DNA of 17,906 bases. Source: Muribaculaceae bacterium. GTDB lineage: Bacteria > Bacteroidota > Bacteroidia > Bacteroidales > Muribaculaceae. The notes below the pieces were generated by a model. The model was not told the DNA's origin and searched no databases. It saw only the letters and a list, made by a program, of their open reading frames with translations. Numbering within the stretch: position 1 is the stretch's first letter; each line of letters begins with the position of its first letter. The stretch lies in contig JAFYCU010000016.1 in NCBI GenBank assembly GCA_017545095.1, forward strand, positions 1-17,906, read 5' to 3'. Shown in pieces: positions 1-6,864 of the stretch. The position numbers and the translations under genes were made by a program.

Positions 1-945
1 CTGAACAACATCATCGACATCAGCATGGACAACGCCTACTGCGACATCTGCGGCATCACCGAGCAGGAACTGCATCACTACTTCGATGACGAGGTGCAAC
101 AACTGGCCGACAAATGCCGGATGACCAAGCAGGAGGCCTACGATGAGCTCAAGCGGATGTACGACGGCTACCGTTTCAGCAGTGAGGGCATAAATATGTA
201 CAACCCCTGGAGCATCTTCAACGCATTGAGCCAGCGATTCTTTGGAACTGGCTGGTCGAACACCGGCACGCCCACTTTCCTGGTGAAGATGCTGCACGAC
301 CGCCAGCTCGACCTCACCGTGCTCGACCGACATCTTGTGACTACCGAGCAGGAGATGAGCTCGTTCGACAACACCGACAACACCGTGGCGGCCCTCTACC
401 AGACGGGTTACCTCACCATCAAGGACTACGACCCTCGCCGCCGCCGTTACCAGCTTGGCATCCCCAACGAGGAGGTGAACGAGACGCTCACCGCCGACAT
501 GGTGCCCGTGTATACGCACCTGCACCGCGACCAGGTGACCCCCATTGCCGACCGCATCTACGACACCGCGCAGGCGGGTGATGTTGACACCATGATGGAA
601 ACCCTGCGGGGTCTCATCGCCTCGGCACCGATGGAGAGCAGCGACGAGCGCGTGCTGGAGCTGAACTACCGCAACCTGATTGCCATCGCGTTCAAGGTGA
701 GCGGTCTGGTAGTCCACATCGAGCAGCACACCTGCGTGGGGCGCATCGACCTGGCCCTGGAGGCCGACGAGCGCATCTATATCTTCGAGTTCAAGCGTAC
801 CACGCTGGCCGCCGCCCAGCATCAGATCGAGAGCCGCCGCTACGTGGACGCCTACGCCGCCGACCCGCGCCAGAAAGTGCCCGTGGCCGTGCGACTCGAC
901 GACACCATCCGCAACATCGCCGACTGGGCGGTGGTTGGTGAGTGA
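1..945 (+). CDS. AAA-like ATPase / PD-(D/E)XK nuclease family protein, 5' end outside window
   Basis: The reading frame is open from base 1 (it starts L-N-N-I-I-D-I-S before the first Met codon at 25), so this is the C-terminal part of a longer protein. The family (AAA-ATPase_like followed by a PD-(D/E)XK nuclease domain, the former DUF1703) is usually a little over 500 aa, so the ATPase core with its Walker motifs should lie upstream of the window. Visible family landmarks are NPWSIFNAL and TGTPTFLVKML in the middle part and the nuclease-fold signature GRIDLAL...YIFEFKRT near the end: Asp at codon 748-750, Glu at 787-789 and Lys at 793-795. The family is common and multicopy in Bacteroidales; its biological role is not established. 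The last 250 bases are repeated inverted at the other end of the window. The gene ends 42 bp before priA. Confidence 0.85.
   Translation: MNNIIDISMDNAYCDICGITEQELHHYFDDEVQQLADKCRMTKQEAYDELKRMYDGYRFSSEGINMYNPWSIFNALSQRFFGTGWSNTGTPTFLVKMLHDRQLDLTVLDRHLVTTEQEMSSFDNTDNTVAALYQTGYLTIKDYDPRRRRYQLGIPNEEVNETLTADMVPVYTHLHRDQVTPIADRIYDTAQAGDVDTMMETLRGLIASAPMESSDERVLELNYRNLIAIAFKVSGLVVHIEQHTCVGRIDLALEADERIYIFEFKRTTLAAAQHQIESRRYVDAYAADPRQKVPVAVRLDDTIRNIADWAVVGE
680..930 (+). repeat. Inverted repeat, left arm (3' end of AAA-like ATPase/PD-(D/E)XK gene)
   Basis: Bases 680-930 match the reverse complement of 17656-17906 with 4 mismatches in 251 and no gaps (about 98%). The match stops abruptly 15 bp before the stop codons, after the codons for DWA, where the two copies have different tails (VVGE here, IVKA in the other). 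The right arm runs off the window, so the full repeat may be longer. Confidence 0.93.
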
Positions 946-987
946 TTGATAGAGGGTGATTCTTTTTAACCATATGCGGGAATTGCA

Positions 988-3447
988 ATGTTTGCCGACG
1001 TTCTTCTGCCACTATCCATACCTGGAGCATACACTTACCAGATTCCGCCCGAGATGACGGTTGCCATCGGCAGCCGCGTGCTTGTGCCGTTCGGGCGCAA
1101 GAAAATCTACACGGCCATTGTCGAAAACATCCATAATGTGCAGCCGCAGGGCTACGAGGTGAAGTCGTTGCTGGCGGTGCTCGATGCCACACCCATTGTG
1201 CGCCATCCGCAACTCAAGTTCTGGCAATGGATGGCCGACTACTACCTGTGCTCGATGGGCGAGGTCTATAAGGCCGCGCTGCCCAGCGGGCTCAAGGTGG
1301 AGAGCGAGACGTTTATCAGTCCCAATGCCGACTTCGAGGAGGACTTGGCCGACCGCCTCTCCGATCGCGAACGCGTGGTGCTCGACTTCACTGCCCAGCG
1401 CGGTCGTGTGCAGATTGCCGACATCGCCCAGGCCACCGGATTCAAGACGGTGGAGAGCACCGTGCACCGTCTGCTCGACCGTGGAGCCATCCATGTGAGC
1501 GAGCGCGTGATCGACAACTACCGGCCCAGGACCGAGACCTGTGTGCGCCTGACCTTGCCACGCGGCGACGAACAGGCCTTGCACAACGTGTTCGACCAGG
1601 TGCACCGCGCACGCAAGCAGGAACAGCTCCTGCTCGCCTATCTCGACCTGAGCCATTGGCTCAACCCCGTGGGGGAGCCACGCGAGGTGACCAAGGACGA
1701 CCTGCTGGCCAAAGCACAGGTCACCAGTGCCGTGCTCAGCGCCACCTTGCAGCGCGGCATCTTCGAGACCTATAAGCGCGAAATCAATCGCTTCGCCTCG
1801 CAGGACGCGCACACGCAGCCGCCACCCACGCTCACCGATGAACAACGCAGGGTCTACACCGAGGTGCACCGCGCCTTCAAAGAGCATGCCATCACCCTGC
1901 TGCATGGCATCACGTCGAGCGGTAAGACTTCGATATATATCCACCTCATCCTCAATGCCCTGGAGCTTGGGCGACAGGTGCTTTATCTGGTGCCCGAGAT
2001 TGCGCTCACCACGCAGCTCACGCGGCGGCTGCGCACGGTGCTTGGCGACCGACTGCTTATCTACCATTCCAAATTCAGCGACAATGAGCGCGTCGACATT
2101 TGGAAACGTCTGCTGCACAGCGATGAACCATGCGTGGTGCTGGGTGTGCGCTCAAGTGTGTTCCTGCCCTACAGCAAGCTGGGGTTGGTGATTGTGGACG
2201 AGGAGCACGACAGCAGCTACAAGCAGCAAGACCCTGCTCCGCGCTACAATGGGCGCAATGCAGCCATCATGCTCGCACGCATGCATGGCGCGAAAACCCT
2301 GCTGGGGTCGGCCACACCCGCCATCGAGGTCTATTACCGGGCACAGCAGGGGCAGTATGGCTTCGTGCAGCTGCTCACGCGTTATGCTGACTTGCAGCTG
2401 CCCGATGTCAAGGTCATCGACACCAAGCAGGCACGCAAGCGGCGGGAGATGCACGGGCTTTTCAGTCAGCAGCTTATTGCCGATTGCCGTCATGCCTTGG
2501 AGCGAGGCGAGCAGGTGATTCTGTTCCAGAACCGGCGGGGCTATGCGCCCATGGTGCGATGCCGTGAATGCGGCTGGGTGCCGCAGTGCGACAACTGCGA
2601 TGTGTCGCTCACCTATCACAAGTTCACACGCTCGCTGTCGTGCCACTATTGCGGCCACACCATCACCTTGCCCACCCTGTGTCCTGCCTGCCAGATGCCT
2701 ACCATCGAGGTGGTGGGTTATGGCACCGAGCGCATCGAGGATGCCGTGGACCAGGTGTTCCCCGACGAGAAAATCTCGCGCATGGACCTCGACACCACAC
2801 GCTCCAAGGCCAGCTACGACCGCATCATCGACGATTTCTCGTCGCACAAAACCAACATCCTCGTCGGCACGCAGATGGTGACCAAAGGGCTTGACTTCGA
2901 CAGTGTGAGCGTGGTGGGCATTCTCAATGCCGACACCATGATTTCGTTTCCCGACTTCCGCTCGCACGAGCGTGCCTTCGACATGATGGAGCAGGTGGCC
3001 GGGCGTGCCGGGCGGGCACACAAGCAAGGGCTGGTGGTGTTGCAGACCAGCGAACCCACTCATCCGGTCATCTCGTTTGTCAAGGCGCACGACTACGAGG
3101 GCTTTTACGCCCACGAGCTTGAGGAGCGGCGGCAGTTTGCCTTCCCGCCGTTTGTGCGCATGATCAACATCTATCTGCGGCATCGCGACGAGGCTGTGGT
3201 GGGTGAGATGGCCGTGCGCTACGGCCAGCTGCTCCGGCAGACGTTTGGCAACCGCGTGCTCGGCCCCGAGGCCCCGCCGGTGGGCCGCGTGCAGCAGATG
3301 TTCATCCGGCAAATTGTGCTCAAGATGGAGTTGGAGGCCTCGATGCCAAAGGTGAAAAACATCCTTCGCTCACTCTACGAGCAGATGCTCACCATCGACG
3401 GCCGCATGAAGGCTGTGCGGCTGCACTACGATGTCGACCCGGTGTGA
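988..3447 (+). CDS. priA: Primosomal protein N' (replication restart helicase PriA)
   Basis: The protein is 819 aa and acts as a 3'-to-5' DNA helicase that reloads the replisome at stalled forks. The N-terminal part (1-110) is the fork-binding domain. Helicase motifs are in order: Walker A HGITSSGKTS (306-315), DEEHD (404-408), GSATP (440-444) and QVAGRAGR towards the C-terminus. Eight zinc-binding cysteines are seen at 525, 528, 534, 537, 552, 555, 565 and 568, the PriA zinc-binding insert. The start at 988 gives the usual N-terminus (MFADVLLPLSIPGAYTY), which leads straight into the family's first beta strand. No good promoter was seen in the 42 bp before it. The 3' end overlaps the convergent patatin-like gene by 22 bp (3426-3447). 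Confidence 0.97.
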   Translation: MFADVLLPLSIPGAYTYQIPPEMTVAIGSRVLVPFGRKKIYTAIVENIHNVQPQGYEVKSLLAVLDATPIVRHPQLKFWQWMADYYLCSMGEVYKAALPSGLKVESETFISPNADFEEDLADRLSDRERVVLDFTAQRGRVQIADIAQATGFKTVESTVHRLLDRGAIHVSERVIDNYRPRTETCVRLTLPRGDEQALHNVFDQVHRARKQEQLLLAYLDLSHWLNPVGEPREVTKDDLLAKAQVTSAVLSATLQRGIFETYKREINRFASQDAHTQPPPTLTDEQRRVYTEVHRAFKEHAITLLHGITSSGKTSIYIHLILNALELGRQVLYLVPEIALTTQLTRRLRTVLGDRLLIYHSKFSDNERVDIWKRLLHSDEPCVVLGVRSSVFLPYSKLGLVIVDEEHDSSYKQQDPAPRYNGRNAAIMLARMHGAKTLLGSATPAIEVYYRAQQGQYGFVQLLTRYADLQLPDVKVIDTKQARKRREMHGLFSQQLIADCRHALERGEQVILFQNRRGYAPMVRCRECGWVPQCDNCDVSLTYHKFTRSLSCHYCGHTITLPTLCPACQMPTIEVVGYGTERIEDAVDQVFPDEKISRMDLDTTRSKASYDRIIDDFSSHKTNILVGTQMVTKGLDFDSVSVVGILNADTMISFPDFRSHERAFDMMEQVAGRAGRAHKQGLVVLQTSEPTHPVISFVKAHDYEGFYAHELEERRQFAFPPFVRMINIYLRHRDEAVVGEMAVRYGQLLRQTFGNRVLGPEAPPVGRVQQMFIRQIVLKMELEASMPKVKNILRSLYEQMLTIDGRMKAVRLHYDVDPV

Positions 3448-4289
3448 GCGAGAAACTGCTTGAGCTCGTCGAGCCGTTCCAGAGCTTGACGGCGGCCTTG
3501 GTCGTAGGTGGCTTGCAGCACTTGGCGGTCGCTACAGATGTGTCCGATGGCCAGAGGCGGGTCGGGACGCAGCACCAGCGCACGGCCGGCACGCTCCTCG
3601 GCGGCCACATAGGCCAGTTGGGCGTTATACATCTCGTGGCGTTGCGCCACAGCCTGCACCAGGCGCGGATAGCGGTGATAGAGCACCTTCACCAGCGGCA
3701 GGATGCCGCTGCGCTCCTTCACATATCCCTCGGGGCGGGTGAGCACCACCACATTGCGGTCGTAGCCCTGCTCCTGGAAATAGCGCAGCGGAATGGAGTC
3801 CGATAGGCCGCCATCGAGCAGCCTGTGACCGCCCACCTCCACGATGCGCGCCACCAGCGGCAGCGATGACGACGCACGAATCCATTCCAGCGTCTCGTCG
3901 TTGGCCTCGTGGCACTCGTGATACACAGCTTGCCCCGTGTCCACATCGGTGCACACCAGGTGAAACGCCATCGGGTTGGCGGCAAAGGCGGCGGTGTCGA
4001 AGATGTCGTATTGCGTGGGCACCACATGATAGGCAAACCGGGCATTGTAATAGTCGCCCGTGGTGAGTAGCGACCACAGGCCGGCATATCGGCGGTCGCC
4101 GGCAAAACGCAGGTTGTAGCGTAGCCCACGGCCCACCTGGCGCGACTTGTAGTTGCAGCCAAAAGCCGCACCGGCCGACACACCCACCACACCGGCAGGC
4201 CACAGACCCGCCTCCATCATCACGTCCATGATGCCGCACGTGAACATCCCGCGCATAGCACCACCCTCAAGCACTAATCCACATTTCAT
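3426..4289 (-). CDS. Patatin-like phospholipase family protein
   Basis: The predicted 287-aa protein is a serine hydrolase of the patatin family (lipid acyl hydrolase). It shows the oxyanion-hole glycine stretch LEGGAMRG (7-14), the nucleophile elbow GVSAG (36-40, Ser38) and the catalytic DGG (Asp159) of the Ser-Asp dyad. I chose the start at 4289: a longer frame reaches 4322, but its extra 11 residues precede the family N-terminus (MKCGLVLEGGA) and would overlap the promoter. No signal peptide or membrane segment is obvious, so it is probably cytoplasmic. It resembles the short bacterial YjjU/RssA-like patatins. It converges on priA and overlaps it by 22 bp. The substrate is unknown. Confidence 0.9.
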   Translation of the reverse strand: MKCGLVLEGGAMRGMFTCGIMDVMMEAGLWPAGVVGVSAGAAFGCNYKSRQVGRGLRYNLRFAGDRRYAGLWSLLTTGDYYNARFAYHVVPTQYDIFDTAAFAANPMAFHLVCTDVDTGQAVYHECHEANDETLEWIRASSSLPLVARIVEVGGHRLLDGGLSDSIPLRYFQEQGYDRNVVVLTRPEGYVKERSGILPLVKVLYHRYPRLVQAVAQRHEMYNAQLAYVAAEERAGRALVLRPDPPLAIGHICSDRQVLQATYDQGRRQALERLDELKQFLAHTGSTS

Positions 4290-4293
4290 GACC

Positions 4294-4324
4294 GCAAAAT
4301 TAGCAATAATTTTGCAAATCACAA
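4294..4324 (-). promoter_or_regulatory. Bacteroidota-type promoter of the patatin-like gene
   Basis: On the minus strand the order is TTG (4324-4322), 19 nt, then TAATTTTGC (4302-4294), an excellent match to the Bacteroidota -33 TTG / -7 TAnnTTTG pattern. The -7 box ends 4 bp before the chosen ATG, so transcription would start at or almost at the start codon. Confidence 0.65.
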
Positions 4325-4328
4325 GGAG

Positions 4329-4380
4329 TGTTCAGCGTGTTCAGTTTGTTCAAGTCCTGAACAAACTGAACATCTGAACA
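4329..4380. repeat. Palindromic repeat, copy 1 (GTTCAG family)
   Basis: The arms TGTTCAGTTTGTTCA (4338-4352) and its perfect complement (4358-4372) form a 15-bp stem with a 5-nt loop. A second, outer 7-bp pairing (4329-4335 with 4374-4380) extends it across a small bulge. There is no T-tract, so it is not a classic terminator. A related element sits at 4920-4987. Confidence 0.85.
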
Positions 4381-4494
4381 CAATTTGCACAGTGTGTGCC
4401 TAAATTTGGTTGACTGTTTTTGCGGTCTTATCCCTGTCAAAAGTTGACTCGGTTAAACTTATCCCTGGTGTGGGTTGACTGTTCTTGTTTTAAG

Positions 4495-4545
4495 CCTGGT
4501 TGGGGTTGACAGGAGACCGTAGGCCGAAAGGAGGCCCCAACCTGG
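4495..4545 (-). other. Structured RNA or hairpin candidate behind a -7 box
   Basis: CCTGGTTGGGG (4495-4505) pairs with CCCCAACCTGG (4535-4545) at 10 of 11 positions, with a smaller GGCC/GGCC pairing inside the loop. On the minus strand the stem begins 2 bp after a TACCTTTGC -7 box (4556-4548). A short transcript starting with this hairpin is possible. No -33 TTG is visible at the right distance. Confidence 0.3.
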
Positions 4546-4578
4546 GTGCAAAGGTAATCATTTTTCAGGAATCCGCGC

Positions 4579-4755
4579 TCATGCCCTTCCGTTTTTGTTG
4601 ATGACCTCATCCCTGTAGCTGTGCCACTTCTTGTCTATAGGCTCCTCGCATCCAGCCGCCTGTGCCGGTGTGAGCAGTATCAGTGGGGGGAGTATCACGG
4701 TGGTTTCGCTTGTGAGTATCATGATGATAATAATAAATGATGATACACACATCAT
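4579..4755 (-). CDS. Small hypothetical membrane or secreted protein (uncertain)
   Basis: This is a 58-codon frame starting MMCVSSFIIIIMIL. The first half is strongly hydrophobic and ends in an Ala-Gln-Ala-Ala-Gly-Cys stretch that could be a signal-peptide cleavage or lipobox-like site. The second half is polar (DKKWHSYRDEV). The frame is open up to 4827 without an upstream ATG. A good Bacteroidota promoter lies at 4836-4868. The DNA is partly low-complexity (GAT/AAT repeats encode the Ile run), so this may be chance. I do not recognise the protein. Confidence 0.22.
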   Translation of the reverse strand: MMCVSSFIIIIMILTSETTVILPPLILLTPAQAAGCEEPIDKKWHSYRDEVINKNGRA

Positions 4756-4835
4756 TGTTTTGATATACGCCACCCCGCCCTGCTTCGCTGTATAGGGGCG
4801 AACAGGTGGTGAGGTGGTGGTCGGCAATGTTCACG

Positions 4836-4868
4836 GCAAAATTACTGCGCTGTTCAGCCGCCCCGCAA
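4836..4868 (-). promoter_or_regulatory. Bacteroidota-type promoter, leftward
   Basis: On the minus strand TTG (4868-4866), 21 nt, then TAATTTTGC (4844-4836). It points into the non-coding tract and the small ORF at 4579-4755; no larger gene follows until the patatin-like gene, which has its own promoter. Confidence 0.45.
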
Positions 4869-4919
4869 GGTCAATCGCAGGGTTTTCGGCCTCCAGTCAA
4901 TCCCTGACAGGCTTCACGT

Positions 4920-4987
4920 GTTCAGTTTGTTCAGTTTGTTCAGATGTTCAGCGCCTGAACAAACTGAACACCTGAACAAAACTGAAC
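4920..4987. repeat. Palindromic repeat, copy 2 (GTTCAG family)
   Basis: GTTCAGTTTGTTCAG (4929-4943) pairs perfectly with 4955-4969 over 15 bp around an 11-nt loop. Additional GTTCAGTTT (4920-4928) can pair with AAACTGAAC (4979-4987). The left arm is a tandem of the 9-mer GTTCAGTTT. It is clearly related to copy 1 at 4329-4380; the two copies bracket the non-coding tract. Confidence 0.85.
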
Positions 4988-5036
4988 GCTTGACATTGGT
5001 GCATCTTATATTTTGTTACTTATTCGGCATTTATCG

Positions 5037-5067
5037 TTTCTAATTCAGAAATTATATCTAAATTTGC
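5037..5067 (+). promoter_or_regulatory. Probable pyrE promoter
   Basis: TAAATTTGC (5059-5067) matches the Bacteroidota -7 box TAnnTTTG; a weak TTTC stands at the -33 position (5037-5040). The predicted start near 5073 leaves a leader of about 45 nt before the ATG at 5118, with no obvious attenuator hairpin. Confidence 0.55.
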
Positions 5068-5117
5068 AGATTGAAATCAAACCCCAAGCTGTTACCGATT
5101 AACCTTACAACACGCTC

Positions 5118-5765
5118 ATGAAACAAATCGACAAGATTCTGGCCGAGAAACTGCTCCACATTGGTGCCATCAAACTGCAACCTGCCAACCCCTTTGTGTG
5201 GGCTTCGGGCTGGAACTCACCCATCTACACCGACAACCGCGTTACGCTGTCGTATCCCGACGTTAGGAATTTCATCAAGGTGGAGCTCTCGCGGCTCATT
5301 GCCGAGAATTTCGGCGAGGCCGAGGTGGTGGCGGGCGTTGCCACCGGGGCCATCGCGCATGGTGCCCTCGTAGCCGACACGCTGGCCTTGCCCATGGTGT
5401 ATGTGCGCTCCACGCCCAAGGACCACGGTCTGGAGAACCTGATCGAGGGCAATATCAAGCCTGGCCAAAAGGTGGTGATTGTCGAAGACCTGGTGTCGAC
5501 GGGCAAGAGCAGTCTCAAGGCCGCGCAGGCCATCACCGAGGCTGGCGGCGAAGTGCTGGGCATGGTGGCCATCTTCACCTATGAGTTCCCGGTAGCCGAG
5601 CAAGCGTTCAAGCAGGCCGGTGTGCAGCTGTTCACCATCAGCAACTATTCGGCCATGATTCAGGCCGCCGCGCAGAGCAACTACGTGAAACAGAGTGATA
5701 TAACCGCCCTACAGCAATGGCGCGAAGATCCAGCCAACTGGACTCCCACCAGCGAAGTGGACTGA
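5118..5765 (+). CDS. pyrE: Orotate phosphoribosyltransferase
   Basis: The 215-aa cytosolic enzyme transfers the phosphoribosyl group from PRPP to orotate to give OMP, the fifth step of pyrimidine biosynthesis. The PRPP-binding motif VVIVEDLVSTGKSS (119-132) and the loop region YVRSTPKDHG (95-104) are clear, as is the N-terminal WASGWNSPIYTDNR substrate-binding stretch (28-41). Length and start agree with the family. It opens a rightward cluster with the SRPBCC gene, recX and comF; spacing to the next gene is 136 bp and is filled with short repeats, so co-transcription is plausible but not shown. Confidence 0.97.
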   Translation: MKQIDKILAEKLLHIGAIKLQPANPFVWASGWNSPIYTDNRVTLSYPDVRNFIKVELSRLIAENFGEAEVVAGVATGAIAHGALVADTLALPMVYVRSTPKDHGLENLIEGNIKPGQKVVIVEDLVSTGKSSLKAAQAITEAGGEVLGMVAIFTYEFPVAEQAFKQAGVQLFTISNYSAMIQAAAQSNYVKQSDITALQQWREDPANWTPTSEVD

Positions 5766-5804
5766 GAGCCAAGAACCGAGAACCAAGAGCCGAGAACCAA
5801 GAAC
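5766..5804 (+). repeat. Tandem GAGAACCAAGAAC-type short repeat, copy 1
   Basis: Directly after the pyrE stop, units of the type GAGAACCAAGAAC / GAGCCAAGAACC recur about three times. The same word stands after the next gene (6348-6371). Confidence 0.7.
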
Positions 5805-5828
5805 GGGGAGCACAATCAGTCAGCAGGT

Positions 5829-5847
5829 CGCAAGGCACCGCCTTGCG
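5829..5847. repeat. Short perfect hairpin between pyrE and the SRPBCC gene
   Basis: CGCAAGGC, three bases (ACC), then GCCTTGCG: a perfect 8-bp GC-rich stem. There is no T-tract on either side, so it is more likely a REP-like or mRNA-processing hairpin than an intrinsic terminator. Confidence 0.55.
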
Positions 5848-5901
5848 AAACACCAGCGCATCGCGCACTTGTAGCTCGTAGCTTAGACACAAAACACCAT
5901 T

Positions 5902-6345
5902 ATGGAAACTTATAAAAGCAATCCGCAACGCATAGGTTGCGACATCAACACGATTTTTAGCAAACTCTCGTCGCCGGCCGTGTTCCGTGCGCAAATCGAG
6001 GCACACCGCGACCAACTGCCCGAGGAGGCCCGCGCCAATCTGGACAAGGTGCAGTTTGAGGACGATGCCATCGCCATCGAGTCGCCCATGGGGCAGCTGC
6101 GCTTGGCCGTGGACCAGGAGCAGAGCCAGGTGCCTAACCGCGTGGTTTACACTGCCGCGCAGTCGCCTGTGAAGTTCAACATGGTTATCGAGCTTAACGC
6201 CCTCGACGACCAGCTCACCGAGAGTGTGGCCGCCTTGCAGCTCGACCTGCCCATTTTCATGCGCGCCATGGTGGGCAAGCAGCTCGAACAGGCAGCCGCT
6301 AAATTCGGTGAGATGCTCGCCCAGCTCCCTTTCCAGAACTTGTAG
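5902..6345 (+). CDS. SRPBCC-like (START/polyketide-cyclase fold) family protein
   Basis: This 147-aa protein has the size and layout of the small SRPBCC proteins found next to pyrE in Bacteroidales. It opens with a beta strand followed by helices carrying the 'FSKLSSPAVF' stretch, has a central beta-rich part (QLRLAVDQEQ, RVVYTA, VKFNMVIELNA), and ends in a long amphipathic helix (IFMRAMVGKQLEQAAAKFGE). There is no signal peptide or membrane segment. SRPBCC proteins bind small hydrophobic ligands; no ligand or reaction is known to me for this branch. The assignment rests on remembered family likeness and position, not on catalytic residues. It lies between pyrE and recX, with similar GAGAACC repeats on either side. 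Confidence 0.7.
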   Translation: METYKSNPQRIGCDINTIFSKLSSPAVFRAQIEAHRDQLPEEARANLDKVQFEDDAIAIESPMGQLRLAVDQEQSQVPNRVVYTAAQSPVKFNMVIELNALDDQLTESVAALQLDLPIFMRAMVGKQLEQAAAKFGEMLAQLPFQNL

Positions 6346-6347
6346 GC

Positions 6348-6371
6348 GAGAACCAAGAACTGAGAAGCAAG
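6348..6371 (+). repeat. GAGAACCAAGAAC-type short repeat, copy 2
   Basis: GAGAACCAAGAACTGAGAAG follows the stop of the SRPBCC gene by 2 bp, the same word as in the pyrE downstream spacer (5766-5804). Confidence 0.65.
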
Positions 6372-6381
6372 CTCGAGGGCG

Positions 6382-6864
6382 ATGGAAACGTCTAAAGCGT
6401 TGAGCCGTGCGGCGGCTTTGTGCAGCCGCAGCGAGCATTGCGAGAGCGACATCCGTGCCAAGCTCGCGCAGTGGCAGGTCGACAGCGATGATGCCGACAC
6501 CATTGTGGCGCGGCTCCGTGGCGAGGGGTTTATCGACGATGAACGCTATGCTCGGGCCTATGTGCACGACAAGTGGCTCTACAATGGCTGGGGGCGGGTG
6601 AAGCTGGCCGCCATGTTGCGCCAGAAAGGCATCTCGGGCGAGTGCATAGCTGCCGCGATGGAGCAAATCGTCGATGATGACTATCGGCAGCAGCTCATGC
6701 GCGTGCTGCGCGCCAAATTGCGCGATGTGGCCTCGCGTGAGCCACGGTTGGCACGTGCCGCCTTGCTGAGGGCCGCTGCGTCGCGGGGCTACGAGCCGCA
6801 GCTGTGCTACGATGCCGTGGACCAATTGCTCAACACCACCGATGATGATGGCTGCCACGATTAG
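6382..6864 (+). CDS. recX: Regulatory protein RecX
   Basis: The 160-aa protein is all-helical, as expected for RecX, which binds RecA filaments and limits recombination and SOS activity. The family signature is visible in the first repeat: CSRSEHCESDIRAKL (13-27) and GEGFIDDERYARAYVHDKW (50-68), followed by the next repeat, GRVKLAAMLRQKGI. Length is normal. Its last codons overlap the start of comF by about 20 nt, which suggests translational coupling. Unlike in many bacteria it is not next to recA. Confidence 0.93.
   Translation: METSKALSRAAALCSRSEHCESDIRAKLAQWQVDSDDADTIVARLRGEGFIDDERYARAYVHDKWLYNGWGRVKLAAMLRQKGISGECIAAAMEQIVDDDYRQQLMRVLRAKLRDVASREPRLARAALLRAAASRGYEPQLCYDAVDQLLNTTDDDGCHD

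Larger units (their letters stand above)
4383..4918. other. Non-coding tract between two palindromic repeats
   Basis: I see no convincing long gene here. The first part holds repeated short words: GGTTGACTGTT twice, CTTATCCCTG twice and GTTGAC several times within 4408-4510. Next comes a strong hairpin (4495-4545), then a possible minus-strand small ORF with its own promoter. The word GCAAAGGTA (4548-4556) reads TACCTTTGC on the minus strand, a -7 box pointing into the hairpin. Origin unknown; it may be remnants of a lost element. Confidence 0.5.

Noticed and set aside
1012..3312. Long minus-strand frames inside priA (1012-2118 and 2152-3312)
   Set aside because: They mirror the GC-rich codon pattern of priA, contain no known motifs, and priA carries every helicase and zinc motif on the plus strand.
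4329..4987. CRISPR array from repeated GTTCAGTTT words
   Set aside because: Units are 9-mers arranged as palindromes without spacers of even length; no cas genes are present.
5829..5847. Intrinsic terminator after pyrE
   Set aside because: The stem is good but no T-tract follows on either strand.
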